A stretch of 64,000 nt of DNA from positions 193,501 through 257,500 of the forward strand of contig NZ_GL476311.1 in NCBI RefSeq assembly GCF_000148725.1. The letters run 5' to 3'. Below, one piece after another: positions 20,913-29,754 of the stretch (positions within the stretch are counted from its first letter, which is position 1; each line of letters starts with the position of its first letter). The stretch comes from Roseibium sp. TrichSKD4 (lineage in GTDB: Bacteria; Pseudomonadota; Alphaproteobacteria; Rhizobiales; Stappiaceae). A program made the position numbers and the translations under genes. Below the pieces are notes generated by a model. It saw only the letters and a program-made list of their open reading frames with translations. It was not told where the DNA came from and ran no database searches.

Positions 20913-22558
20913 ATTTCCCAAGTAACTGTGTGTTGCGACGAGGTTGACCGTTTTCACGGACGTTTGCAACTCTGACGGCAGCGTTGTCGGGGCGATTATC
21001 GATTTTGACGGTTACGTAAGCGCGGTTTTTGAGCTTTTCGTGGACTTTATCCCGTTTGGGCTGCGACAAGACACAGCTGTGGAGCCGCATTTGTGTTGGT
21101 TTCGTTGTTTGGAGCGTCATGCAGGCCTCGGCGGGGGCTTGAGGGCGCGGATTGCGGCGAGGATTCGTCCGAAGACGTAGCCTGATACAGCCACCTCTGC
21201 CAGTTGGAACGTGATTTTGCGCGCATGGCGTACGACCTTTGCCCCGATTTTGATGAGGCGGCTCTGGATACTTGTCAGCGACCAGTCGGCGACCTCTTCC
21301 GGGAGGTCTAGCCCTTGCAGGAAGACACCAAGGTTATACGCCAATGCGTGAAGCTGAAGCCGGACCTCATTGTCACAGAACCGCTTGCAGGACAGGCGGG
21401 TCCAAGTGATGGCGTTCTTGCCTTCTTTGATGTGCTGTTCGGCTGTGCCGCGCTGATTGTAGAAGCGGATGATCCATTCCGGCTCCATCGGCAAGTTGGT
21501 GACGACAAAACCCACGCGAGGGAATAGATCACCGGGATACCATTCGATCTTGGCAACCACCTGACGGGGCTTGCTCCATGAAGCAGCCTGATACTCAAAA
21601 ACCTCATAGAAGCGCTTGATCTTTGTCTTTGAGGGACGTCCCACGGGGCGGGTCAGCTGATGGCTGATCTTCTCTTCCAGCACAGCGTTCTTTTTGAGGC
21701 GGATGGCGTAGCGGTACCCTTCAGCCTCTAAAGTCTCGTAAAGTTCCGGAATGGCAAAGGCGGCATCAGCGCGAAAGAAGCGCATGATGTCGCGCTCTGC
21801 ATAGCGCGCAATGACGGGTATCAGAAGAGCCTTCCAGTCATCCGCGCTGTGGACGCTGCCATTGCGCAGGGCACAGCGTTCCAAGTGGCCAAACTGATTG
21901 AAGATGAACAATGGGTGATAGCAGTTGCAGCCGAAATGCCCGTTCCATGCGGTTCCCTCCTGAGCGCCATGGGTGGGGCTGACAGAGCTATCCATGTCCA
22001 AGGTGATGTAGTTCAGTCCTTGGCGACCATGCACCGCATCAATCCATTGACCGGGCATATCGGCCAAGGCTTCCCTGTTGGCGGCAGTCGCGAGCACCTC
22101 AGTCTCAAAGCGGCCCATCTGGGAGGAGGATGCCGCCTGAGTGTCAACGGCACGGCCCCCGATAATCTGGCGCATTACCGGGTCACGCGACAGACGCACG
22201 GCATCATTCACATCTTCATAGCCCGCAAGGCGACCAAATATCGATTGGCGCAGCAGGCCCATCAAGGTGTGAACGCCATTCTTACCTTTGCGGGTATCCC
22301 GAAGGAACCGAACCGCTTTGCCGAAAAGGCCAAGGGCGTCATCAAGCTCCCGGTAAAGCAGAAGACCGCCATCAGAACTGATCTTTGAACCGTGGAATTC
22401 CAACCGCACCCGAGGGTCAAAATCCAGCCGAAAATCGCTCTCAGAACCCGCACCCGTTGGGTGTGCCATTTTTCAGCCCTCCGTCATCAAGTAACACGCT
22501 GTAATATAAAGAGAAAAATAGGATAGAAGAAGCTAAATCAGCTGACTACTTGGGAAAT
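20913..22558 (-). mobile_element. IS1380-family insertion sequence
   Basis: Perfect 12-base terminal inverted repeats ATTTCCCAAGTA (20913-20924) and TACTTGGGAAAT (22547-22558) bound a ~1.65-kb element. It contains one intact transposase and about 200 bases of non-coding DNA beyond the transposase stop. Adding one base of slack extends the repeats outward by about four more bases. No convincing 4-base target duplication is visible next to the repeats. It sits between the leuD terminator and the 3' end of the metalloprotease gene. Confidence 0.85.
21117..22469 (-). CDS. IS1380-family transposase (DDE)
   Basis: An intact 450-residue transposase. 'SSDGGLLLYRELDDALGLF' near residue 32 is typical of IS1380. 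The DDE core includes 'LDMDSSVSPTHGAQEG' (first Asp), 'FRADAAFAIPELYETLE' (second Asp) and 'RGTAEQHIKEGK' (Glu). The frame is uninterrupted, so the element may still be active. Confidence 0.93.
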   Translation of the reverse strand: MAHPTGAGSESDFRLDFDPRVRLEFHGSKISSDGGLLLYRELDDALGLFGKAVRFLRDTRKGKNGVHTLMGLLRQSIFGRLAGYEDVNDAVRLSRDPVMRQIIGGRAVDTQAASSSQMGRFETEVLATAANREALADMPGQWIDAVHGRQGLNYITLDMDSSVSPTHGAQEGTAWNGHFGCNCYHPLFIFNQFGHLERCALRNGSVHSADDWKALLIPVIARYAERDIMRFFRADAAFAIPELYETLEAEGYRYAIRLKKNAVLEEKISHQLTRPVGRPSKTKIKRFYEVFEYQAASWSKPRQVVAKIEWYPGDLFPRVGFVVTNLPMEPEWIIRFYNQRGTAEQHIKEGKNAITWTRLSCKRFCDNEVRLQLHALAYNLGVFLQGLDLPEEVADWSLTSIQSRLIKIGAKVVRHARKITFQLAEVAVSGYVFGRILAAIRALKPPPRPA

Positions 22559-22572
22559 CCGGGTTTAGAAAC

Positions 22573-25075
22573 TTACGGCGAATTAGGAAGGTTCAGGACC
22601 CCAAACCTTCTGGATGCGGCGGTTTTCAGTTTGGGTGCCTTCCCGCCGAAACCTCCGCCTCCTGATAATATCAACGGGCTCCAAGCCGAGTTTCCAACAG
22701 CAAGTTCCAGACTTCCATTTCCATCCACATCTCCGATGGCAAGTGAGGTGATATACTGTCGGTTCGATAGTGGGTAAAAACCAAAGCCGAACTCTCGCCA
22801 AAGGGTGGGGTCTCGAAAAGAGTTGTTTTCGACAAATCTCAAGCGATCTTCTTCACTGTTAAAATTCTTTCTCGGACGGCGGATGACTATAAGATCGTCG
22901 TCAAGGTCTCCGTCATAATCCACGAATTTGACCCTGTGGGCGTAGTGATTTTTGCCCCACTTCAGCCCCTGCTTCCCCTTGAAGATATAGTCTTTTGCCA
23001 ATGGGTCGAATTGGTAGATTGAAACCCGGTTGTTTACAAAGGAACGTCGGCTTATCGCGATCCATGGGTGTATCCATTGACCCGCTATAGGTGTCGGATT
23101 GCTGACACTAATATCCGTCGCATAATTTTCGTCGCCCCAGCCGTGGCCACCTTCAAAGACTTTAGTCAGATTTTTGGTTTTGCCGATCTCTGGTGTATCT
23201 GGCATTTCGAAAATCGCAAATCGCGGCGTACCGGTCTTTTTTGCGTCTGTGGTCACCAGAAACTCAAGTTTGCCATTGCGGTTCGTGTCGCCCAAGGAGA
23301 CGCGCGTTACCTTTGTGCCGGGGAGCAATTGCCCGTTTATATCGAAGACTTGCTCAAACTGCCTGCTTGCCGGGTTGCGCTTCATTACGAGAAGAGGGCC
23401 AACGGTTGCCGTTTCCGATGTTCTTCCAGAAGGCAAACTGGCCGCATTGGTTACTAAAATGAGTTCGTCTCTTTGATCTGCGTCTAGGTCTTTGAACAGG
23501 ACTTGTCGTACATGAAGGTTTTTCGGCCAAGTATCGCCAAAGGTTTGAGCGACTTTGACCTCACCCCTGTTCGGCTCAAGATTGGGATCGTCATTGATAT
23601 AGTCGTACAAAGCGGCACGCATATTGACGGACTGGCGCCGGGAGACTGCAAACTCCAACTCCGGGTCGTCATCTATATTGCCGACCGAGACCGACAATCC
23701 AATGGCTCCGTCTCCCCATCCACGACCGTCATCATATTTGCCGCGTAGGTTTTTCCAGTCGTTCCATGATTCAACAATCTGGATGCGCGCAAGGCCTTCT
23801 TTGTCTGCATTTCGAACGGTTATGATTTCTGCTTGCCCGTCTCCAGTGATATCCCCGATCGCAATGTCGATCGTCGAAATCCGTGGCTCCCACTCCAGCC
23901 CTCCGAGATGGTTCAAAAAACCTGGATACATTTCAAGAAGGCCGAGGATGTCAGTACGGCTTAGTTCGTTTCCGCCCATCTCCTCCGTTTTGCAACCAGA
24001 TTTGCAGGTCAGAGTGTTCCTGCCTTCAATGGCAAAGGCGTCGGACCGGTAATGCATGATGGAACTTGCGTCATAATCTCCATGAGTATGAGCGAGTGTT
24101 TTTTGATTGAAGTTATGTGCTTTGTCTAAATGCTGGAGATGCTCTTCATGAAAATCAACATGAAGGTGCCGATCTGGTCGATTGTGTTCATGATAGACAC
24201 CCAGAGCATGTAGAAACTCGTGTTTTACGGTCCTATCTCCTGGTTTGATGCAGCTTTTCTTTAGTTCGAGCTGCTGCATTCGCCCCTGCATGCCGATAGA
24301 TGACGAGCCACAAGCACTTGGATCTGTACCCTCGACAATTCGGACAAAGTTTTGCTTTTCCGGTGACGCGAACTGATCATGAGGAGAGGGTGTATGTTCA
24401 ATAAAGCGGACATTTGTGACGGCCTCGATTTCCCGAAGTTCACTTCGGATGAAGTCCTTTTGCTTTCCATTGAAGGTTGCGGTTGGATCAAAGTCATAGC
24501 GCAGCACACCGTTCGGCCAGAGCATCGTAGGGTCATTTACCCAAGCGAGAGGTTGTCTTTTGGTCTGGAAGCTGGCGATTTGGTTTGGATTGGACCGGGA
24601 TAATTGCGGTGATTTGGGTGCGCGTCCGGCAAACTGTGGCAAGCCTTTATAATAACTCTTGGGACTTTCACTTGTATTATGTCGCAGAAGCTCGTCCAAC
24701 GGGCCGAGAGCTATGTCCCCAAAAGCGTAGGCTTTTCCGTTTTTTACCCGTAGAGTTATTTTTTGTTTCTTGCCGGTGAATGGCAACCGGATGTTTGCTT
24801 CGATCAATTTTCCAGATTTGACATTTAGAGTGTGGGAATAGCGTCGTTGTGATTGGCTGTCTGAGCAGGTGTGATTGATCGACTTGAAAAGCCGTTCGTG
24901 TCCGGGTGATGCGATGGCTACAATGTACTGTCCAGCTTCAGTGTTCCGGATCACACTTTGAGAGAATGTGCCCTTGTGAACCGTTGTTTGAACGCCTTTT
25001 AACTTCACAGGGATGATCCGAGTTGTGACCTTCCAGTCATCAAGCTCATCATAATTGGTCCGCCCTGAACAACGT
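22573..25075 (-). pseudogene. Astacin-like metalloprotease with FG-GAP/VCBS-like repeats, 5' end lost at IS5-family element
   Basis: The frame encodes at least 811 residues. Its centre has the metzincin zinc motif HEFLHALGVYH followed by the Met-turn region 'SIMHYRSDAFAIEGRN', which is astacin-type (peptidase M12A). The ~430 residues after it are FG-GAP-like units with 'IGDITGDGQAEI', 'VGNIDDDPELEF', 'LKDLDADQRDELI' and 'IGDVDGNGSLELAVG', probably a calcium-bound beta-propeller. No signal peptide exists. The reading frame continues upstream of the first listed start (GTG 25008) into the IS5-family sequence, so the secretion signal seems to have been removed. The only starts left are internal. 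By eye the DNA is more AT-rich than its neighbours. It may be expressed only as a fragment, if at all. Confidence 0.75.
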
Positions 25076-26425
25076 CTAAGCCATTGATGTTGCGCGTGGC
25101 CGAAGCAATACGCAAATATTCGATTTGACCGGTTTGGGGATGGGGTTTGTGATCCAGAGCAGCAAAATGATCAGTGCATTGAGGATCAGACGCAGGTTAT
25201 GACCGGCTGCGGCCAGCAGGGCGTTGATGGCATCGCCATTTTTGCCATTGAGGAAGTTCCGGTCAAGTCGTCCATCTGTTTTCATGTGGCCGATGGTGGC
25301 CTCGATCGCTGATCGTCGTTTCAGCTCACGCTTCATCTGTGCCGTCAGCCCGCGCTTCTGGCCGGAGATCATGACCTTGGCGTCGCCCTCATAATCATGC
25401 CCCCGATAGCCACGGTCCACATAGACACGCTCAGCTTTGGTGCCGCAGACTTTCTCAGCCTGACTGATGGTGTCATTCAAGGTGTGCCCATCATAGGGAT
25501 TGCCCTCAAAAGCCCTCGCCGCAAGAACCAATCCTTCCCGATTGGTCGTGGCAATGCCAACCTTGGCCCCGAACTCGTAAGGTGTTCGCGCCTTGCCCTT
25601 GGCAATACAGGCCACTTCCGGCGCATGCATGGAATAAATCTTGTTTTTGTCCTTGGGGGTCTGGGCCAGAAGCCGCTCCACCAGTCCCAGCAGACGGGAG
25701 AACCGGTGCTCAAGACCTTCGTTGCCTGCGATCTTGCGGGAGATGTCGCGATAGACCCGGCCCAGATAGGTCTTCAGCTTTTTGAGTTCCCGGCGCATCC
25801 GCTTGAACTGTTTGGCATGGGCATAACGGCCCGCCATCAAGGCCGCCTTTTTGGCAACTCTGGTATGGCTGCGACGCAAGATGATGCCGGCCCTCTTGGC
25901 CTGGCGCACCAGAAGCTGCAAGGCCTTGTGATAAAGACGGCTATCGGTGGGATGGGCAATGGCTTTGGGTTGAACGGTCGTATCAACCAAGACCCGCTCA
26001 AGGCTGCTCTTCTTGATCGTCCCGCTCTCAATCGCAACACCTACCGTAGCAGAAAGAAGCTTTTCCATTCCCTCAGGACCAATCCGTTTGCGCCAGCGGG
26101 TCATGGTTGAGGGATCAATGGGGAATTGGTGCTGGAAAAACTCAAAACCGCAGAAAGACTGCCAGTAGGGGTTTTCAACCCAACGCTCAACCGTCTCTTC
26201 ATCGGAAAGATCGTACATGTGCTTGAGAAAGTGCAGCCCGGCCATCAGACGCGTTGGTTTGGCCGGTCGTCCCAAGGGGCGATAATGCCTGCCGAACTCC
26301 GCATCAAATTCATCCCAAGGCATCAGACCAGACAGCCGCACCAACGAATGGTTCATATCGATGATTGCGGCCAGGCGTTCCTTGAACAGATCGCCACACC
26401 GTTTGTTGCGTTTTGAAGGTCTCAT
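25076..26425 (-). CDS. IS5-family transposase
   Basis: A 449-residue transposase, uninterrupted. It has the IS5-type N-terminal domain ('MPWDEFDAEFGRHYRPLGRP'), 'VLVDTTVQPKAIAHPTDSRL' with the first catalytic Asp, 'VYVDRGYRGHDYEG' with the second and 'RRSAIEATIGHMKTDGRLDR' with the Glu. The last ~15 residues look unlike a normal family tail and may be read from flanking DNA, which would fit a clipped 3' end of the element. Matching terminal inverted repeats were not found, so the element borders are not defined. Codons and base composition resemble the host more than the adjacent protease does. Confidence 0.9.
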   Translation of the reverse strand: MRPSKRNKRCGDLFKERLAAIIDMNHSLVRLSGLMPWDEFDAEFGRHYRPLGRPAKPTRLMAGLHFLKHMYDLSDEETVERWVENPYWQSFCGFEFFQHQFPIDPSTMTRWRKRIGPEGMEKLLSATVGVAIESGTIKKSSLERVLVDTTVQPKAIAHPTDSRLYHKALQLLVRQAKRAGIILRRSHTRVAKKAALMAGRYAHAKQFKRMRRELKKLKTYLGRVYRDISRKIAGNEGLEHRFSRLLGLVERLLAQTPKDKNKIYSMHAPEVACIAKGKARTPYEFGAKVGIATTNREGLVLAARAFEGNPYDGHTLNDTISQAEKVCGTKAERVYVDRGYRGHDYEGDAKVMISGQKRGLTAQMKRELKRRSAIEATIGHMKTDGRLDRNFLNGKNGDAINALLAAAGHNLRLILNALIILLLWITNPIPKPVKSNICVLLRPRATSMA

Positions 26426-26762
26426 GAGAATATGCCAGAAAATGCGTGCTTCGGATCAACTAACCGGCATATTCACACATCCAAAACCCAATGGGTATCC
26501 ATACTCTTCAATCAGTTAAGGGGTTTTTCAGCGCGAACTAATTGCTCCCGACAGTATGTATCATGCTACATGCAGCAATTGCTGGCTGTATTAGCCACGT
26601 TGAAAATATAGTTACTGACGAGAAGAAAAGTGTTTTGCTGAGTATGCTTTTGAAGTTCATTTCTTATCCAAAATTCAATCTATATCAAAATTTTGGATGC
26701 AGATTAATTACTATGTGATGTAGAGTAAAGCAGTAGTTGGTAAATGGTAATGTTGTGATCTT
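26426..26762. other. AT-rich stretch without genes beside the IS5-family transposase
   Basis: This 337-base stretch has no plausible gene on either strand. It includes the presumed 5' flank of the transposase and then markedly AT-rich DNA. A perfect inverted repeat ATCCAAAATT / AATTTTGGAT (26666-26675 and 26689-26698) lies downstream of the cyclic-nucleotide-domain gene, but it lacks the GC-rich stem expected of a terminator. Confidence 0.5.
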
Positions 26763-27266
26763 CTAGTCGGTTTCTTTATTTCGAGATTTGATATGGGACG
26801 ATACATCGTCCAGCTCGACCATTTTCGCACCAATTGGACGCAAGGCATTTACGGTTTTCTGATACCGTGCAGCATGCATGTCGAACAGTTGTTGGGCTAG
26901 TTCCGGATATTCCTGGATCATCCGTTTGAACAGGGCCCGGCGGATGCGGATTACCCGCACGTTGCCAATCGCGATGGCACGGCAGGGGCGCCGCGTTTCG
27001 ATTAAAAGTGCGCTTTCGCCGAGAAGGCTGCCCTTTGGAGCCTTATCCGTTTCTGAAAAGCCCTTTTCGCCGCGTTTTTGCAAGGAGACCTCGCCGTCGG
27101 CGATGACAAGACCGCCATCGGCACGTTCCCCTTCGTCGAAAAGGGTCTGTCCGTCCAGATACTCAAGAGCCTCTGCACTGAACGCCAAAAGCCGAAGCTG
27201 GTCATCCTGAAAATCGGCCAGCATTGGGATTTGACGTAAAACGGCTATGTCTTGTGCGAGACTCAT
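26763..27266 (-). CDS. Cyclic nucleotide-binding domain protein without DNA-binding domain
   Basis: A 167-residue Crp/Fnr-like sensor. It has the CNB beta-roll ('LFDEGERADGGLVIADGEVSL' region, then 'KGSLLGESALLIETRRPCRAIA', close to the phosphate-binding cassette) and a C-helix. The helix-turn-helix normally found after the C-helix is absent; the last ~35 residues are polar. It lies 25 bases downstream of an OmpR-type regulator on the same strand and probably forms an operon with it. It may act by protein contact or as a ligand-sensing partner; no function is established. Confidence 0.82.
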   Translation of the reverse strand: MSLAQDIAVLRQIPMLADFQDDQLRLLAFSAEALEYLDGQTLFDEGERADGGLVIADGEVSLQKRGEKGFSETDKAPKGSLLGESALLIETRRPCRAIAIGNVRVIRIRRALFKRMIQEYPELAQQLFDMHAARYQKTVNALRPIGAKMVELDDVSSHIKSRNKETD

Positions 27267-27291
27267 AGGCAAAGGTTTCGCCTATTTCGCC

Positions 27292-27975
27292 TTATGGCAC
27301 AAGCTTGTATCCACCAGCTTCTGTGACCAAAAGCTCTGCATTGGATGGATCACGCTCGATTTTTTGCCGCAGACGATAGATGTGGGTCTCGAGAGTGTGG
27401 GTGGTGACACCTGAATTGTAGCCCCAGACTTCATGGAGAAGCACATCTCGGGTGACGGGCTTTTCGCCGTTGCGATAGAGGAACTTCAGGATTGACGTTT
27501 CTTTTTCGGTCAGGCGGATTTTGCCGCCGCCGTCTTCCTCCATAACCTTTCCGGCCGGTTTGAAGGAATAACGCCCAATGACGAAAGTTGCGTCTTCGCT
27601 TTGCTCGTGCTGGCGCAGATGGGCGCGAATGCGTGCCAGAAGAACTGCAAACTTGAAGGGCTTGGTGACATAGTCATTTGCCCCGGCTTCAAGACCTAAA
27701 ATAGTGTCGCTGTCGCCGTCTTGCCCGGTCAGCATGATAATGGGCGCTTTGAACCCATTTTTGCGCAACAGCTTCACGGCTTCTCGGCCATCGATATCCG
27801 GCAAGCCAACATCCATCAGCACCAGATCGACGTGCTCTTCCTTCGCCATGCCAATGCCATTGGTCGCAGTGTCGGCTTGGTAGGTTTCAAACTCGTCATA
27901 AAGAGACAGCTGTTCAACCAGCGCTTCGCGCAACTCGGTATCGTCGTCGACAATCAATATTGTGCGGGCAGTCAT
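27292..27975 (-). CDS. OmpR/PhoB-family response regulator
   Basis: A 227-residue regulator. The receiver domain has acidic residues in 'LIVDDD', the phospho-acceptor Asp in 'LVLMDVGLPDIDG' near residue 55, the Thr in 'IIMLTGQDGDSD' and the Lys in 'ANDYVTKPF'. The C-terminal winged helix carries 'GYNSGVTTHTLETHIYRLRQKIE'. No histidine kinase gene is nearby, so it is an orphan in this window. It is followed by the CNB-domain gene and diverges from the L,D-transpeptidase gene across about 200 bases. Confidence 0.92.
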   Translation of the reverse strand: MTARTILIVDDDTELREALVEQLSLYDEFETYQADTATNGIGMAKEEHVDLVLMDVGLPDIDGREAVKLLRKNGFKAPIIMLTGQDGDSDTILGLEAGANDYVTKPFKFAVLLARIRAHLRQHEQSEDATFVIGRYSFKPAGKVMEEDGGGKIRLTEKETSILKFLYRNGEKPVTRDVLLHEVWGYNSGVTTHTLETHIYRLRQKIERDPSNAELLVTEAGGYKLVP

Positions 27976-28175
27976 TGGCTTGCTCCTCGCGGTCCTTGAA
28001 ACTCTGGCTGTTCAACTACAGCCCTATCTTGTTCATTCTTCAACACTTTGTGTGAACGAAAGTCTCCGCACACAAGTCTCATCCCCGTCAAATCTACTTC
28101 ACGCAGCTTTTAACAATGGTTTATCTGTGATTGTTAATGACAAAGTGGTGTGAATTGCGAAGCAGCAGGTGAAAT

Positions 28176-28700
28176 TTGGAAACTGGCGGGATCATTGATG
28201 TTCGGGCGCTGCCGTCCGATAAACGCAAAGGCCTCTTGCGGTTTGGCGGGTTCACGTTTCCGTGTGCGCTGGGACGATCCGGGATTACCCGGTTCAAACG
28301 CGAAGGCGATGGTGCGACACCATCTGGCACGTTTGAATTGCTGAATATCTATTTTCGGGCAGACAAGGGGCCGCGCCCGCGTGCTCATTTGCCTCTGGAC
28401 GTGATCCAACAGAGCGATGGCTGGTGTGATGATCCGGCCCACTCACGCTATAATCGACCTGTGCAACTCCCCTTTTCCAGGAGCCATGAGAAAATGTGGC
28501 GCCAGGACCGGCTTTACGACATTGTGGTGGTTCTGGATTGCAATATGCACCCGCCTATTCGCGGTAAAGGCAGCGCCATCTTCTTTCACATTGCGCGGGA
28601 AGACTATCGCCCGACAGAGGGCTGTGTCGCCATTGATCCAATGCATATGAGAACGCTGCTTGCCGAGGTCCGTCCCGGTACGGTGATGCGGATCGGCTAA
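28176..28700 (+). CDS. L,D-transpeptidase family (YkuD) protein
   Basis: A 174-residue YkuD-domain protein. The active-site block 'IFFHIAREDYRPTEGCVAID' contains the His and the catalytic Cys in the HxxxxxxxxxxGC arrangement. Such enzymes cross-link peptidoglycan 3-3 or anchor outer-membrane proteins, but no signal peptide or membrane segment is evident here. This places it with the short 'ErfK/YbiS/YcfS/YnhG-like' proteins whose location is unclear. The TTG start is weakly supported by the preceding CAGGTG. Confidence 0.82.
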   Translation: METGGIIDVRALPSDKRKGLLRFGGFTFPCALGRSGITRFKREGDGATPSGTFELLNIYFRADKGPRPRAHLPLDVIQQSDGWCDDPAHSRYNRPVQLPFSRSHEKMWRQDRLYDIVVVLDCNMHPPIRGKGSAIFFHIAREDYRPTEGCVAIDPMHMRTLLAEVRPGTVMRIG

Positions 28701-28830
28701 CCAATCGGTTTATTGCAAGGCTGCTTTGCGCCGATGTACTGGTATTTTGTCAAGTTTTCCGCCATATAAGGCTCAAGTTTGCTGCGCGATGGCAGCCACC
28801 CTTTCAACCCGGATTGATGAGAAGAGCGAC

Positions 28831-29754
28831 ATGGCGTCCGCCCGCGTGCCCTTTTTGAAGATGAATGGTCTTGGCAATGATTTTGTTGTCTGGGACGCGC
28901 GTAGCTCTGCGTTCAACCTTCCGAAAGAGAAAATTGCGGCGCTGGGCAATCGCGACACGGGCATCGGGTTCGACCAGATGATCACCGTTGAGCGCTCTCC
29001 GCTTGGGGTCGATGCGTTTATGCGCATCCATAATTGCGATGGAAGTCAGGTGGATGCCTGCGGAAATGCAACGCGGTGCGTGGGTCGGCTTTTGATGGAA
29101 GAAAAGAGCACGGACCGGGCCACCATTGAGACCAAGGCCGGGCTGTTGAACGCTTTTGCGACCGCAGTTCCACGGACCGTAACCGTTGACATGGGAAAGC
29201 CGCGCCTGAACTGGGATGAAATTCCGCTGGCTGAAGAGTTTTATGATACACGGGCGATTGAGCTGCAAATCGGCCCGATTGATGCGCCATATTTGCATAC
29301 ACCGGCAGCCATTTCCATGGGCAATCCTCATGCAATTTTCTGGGTGAAGGATGTCGAGGCGCATGACTTGGGCACGATTGGCCCCCTGCTGGAACACCAT
29401 CCGGTCTTTCCGGAAGGCGCGAACATTTCGCTCGCTCATGTGTTTGCCGAAAACCAGATCCGACTGAAAGTGTGGGAACGCGGTGCAGGTCTGACGCAGG
29501 CGTGTGGAACAGCTGCCTGTGCGGCGGCTGTTGCGGCCGCGCGAGACGACAAGGCTGGGCGCAAGTCCACCATTCATCTTCCCGGCGGCCCTATTGAAAT
29601 CGAATGGCGCGAAGGCGACGATCATGTTCTCATGACCGGGCTCACGGAAGTCGAGTTCGAGGGTGAAGTTGACCTTGATACGCTTGAGTGGCAGCGAACC
29701 GGACCTGGAGATGATGCGCAAGATGCCGTGACCGGTGCAGGGGCGGCGGAATGA
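28831..29754 (+). CDS. dapF: Diaminopimelate epimerase DapF
   Basis: About 307 residues. The two catalytic cysteines sit in 'VDACGNATRCVGRLL' and 'TQACGTAACAAAVA', and 'FLKMNGLGNDFVVWD' is the classic DapF start. It converts LL- to meso-diaminopimelate for lysine and peptidoglycan. The ATG at 28831 is chosen because it fits this family start; the longer frame adds unrelated residues. Its stop overlaps the mtaB start (ATGA), and ftsY follows, so dapF-mtaB-ftsY form an operon. Confidence 0.97.
   Translation: MASARVPFLKMNGLGNDFVVWDARSSAFNLPKEKIAALGNRDTGIGFDQMITVERSPLGVDAFMRIHNCDGSQVDACGNATRCVGRLLMEEKSTDRATIETKAGLLNAFATAVPRTVTVDMGKPRLNWDEIPLAEEFYDTRAIELQIGPIDAPYLHTPAAISMGNPHAIFWVKDVEAHDLGTIGPLLEHHPVFPEGANISLAHVFAENQIRLKVWERGAGLTQACGTAACAAAVAAARDDKAGRKSTIHLPGGPIEIEWREGDDHVLMTGLTEVEFEGEVDLDTLEWQRTGPGDDAQDAVTGAGAAE

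Noticed and set aside
20913-26425. Composite transposon carrying the metalloprotease
   Set aside because: The flanking elements belong to different families with different ends, so they cannot move the gene as a unit; independent insertions are simpler.
26666-26698. ATCCAAAATT/AATTTTGGAT inverted repeat as terminator of the cNMP-domain gene
   Set aside because: Stem is AT-rich, loop is 13 bases and no T-run follows; too weak to call.
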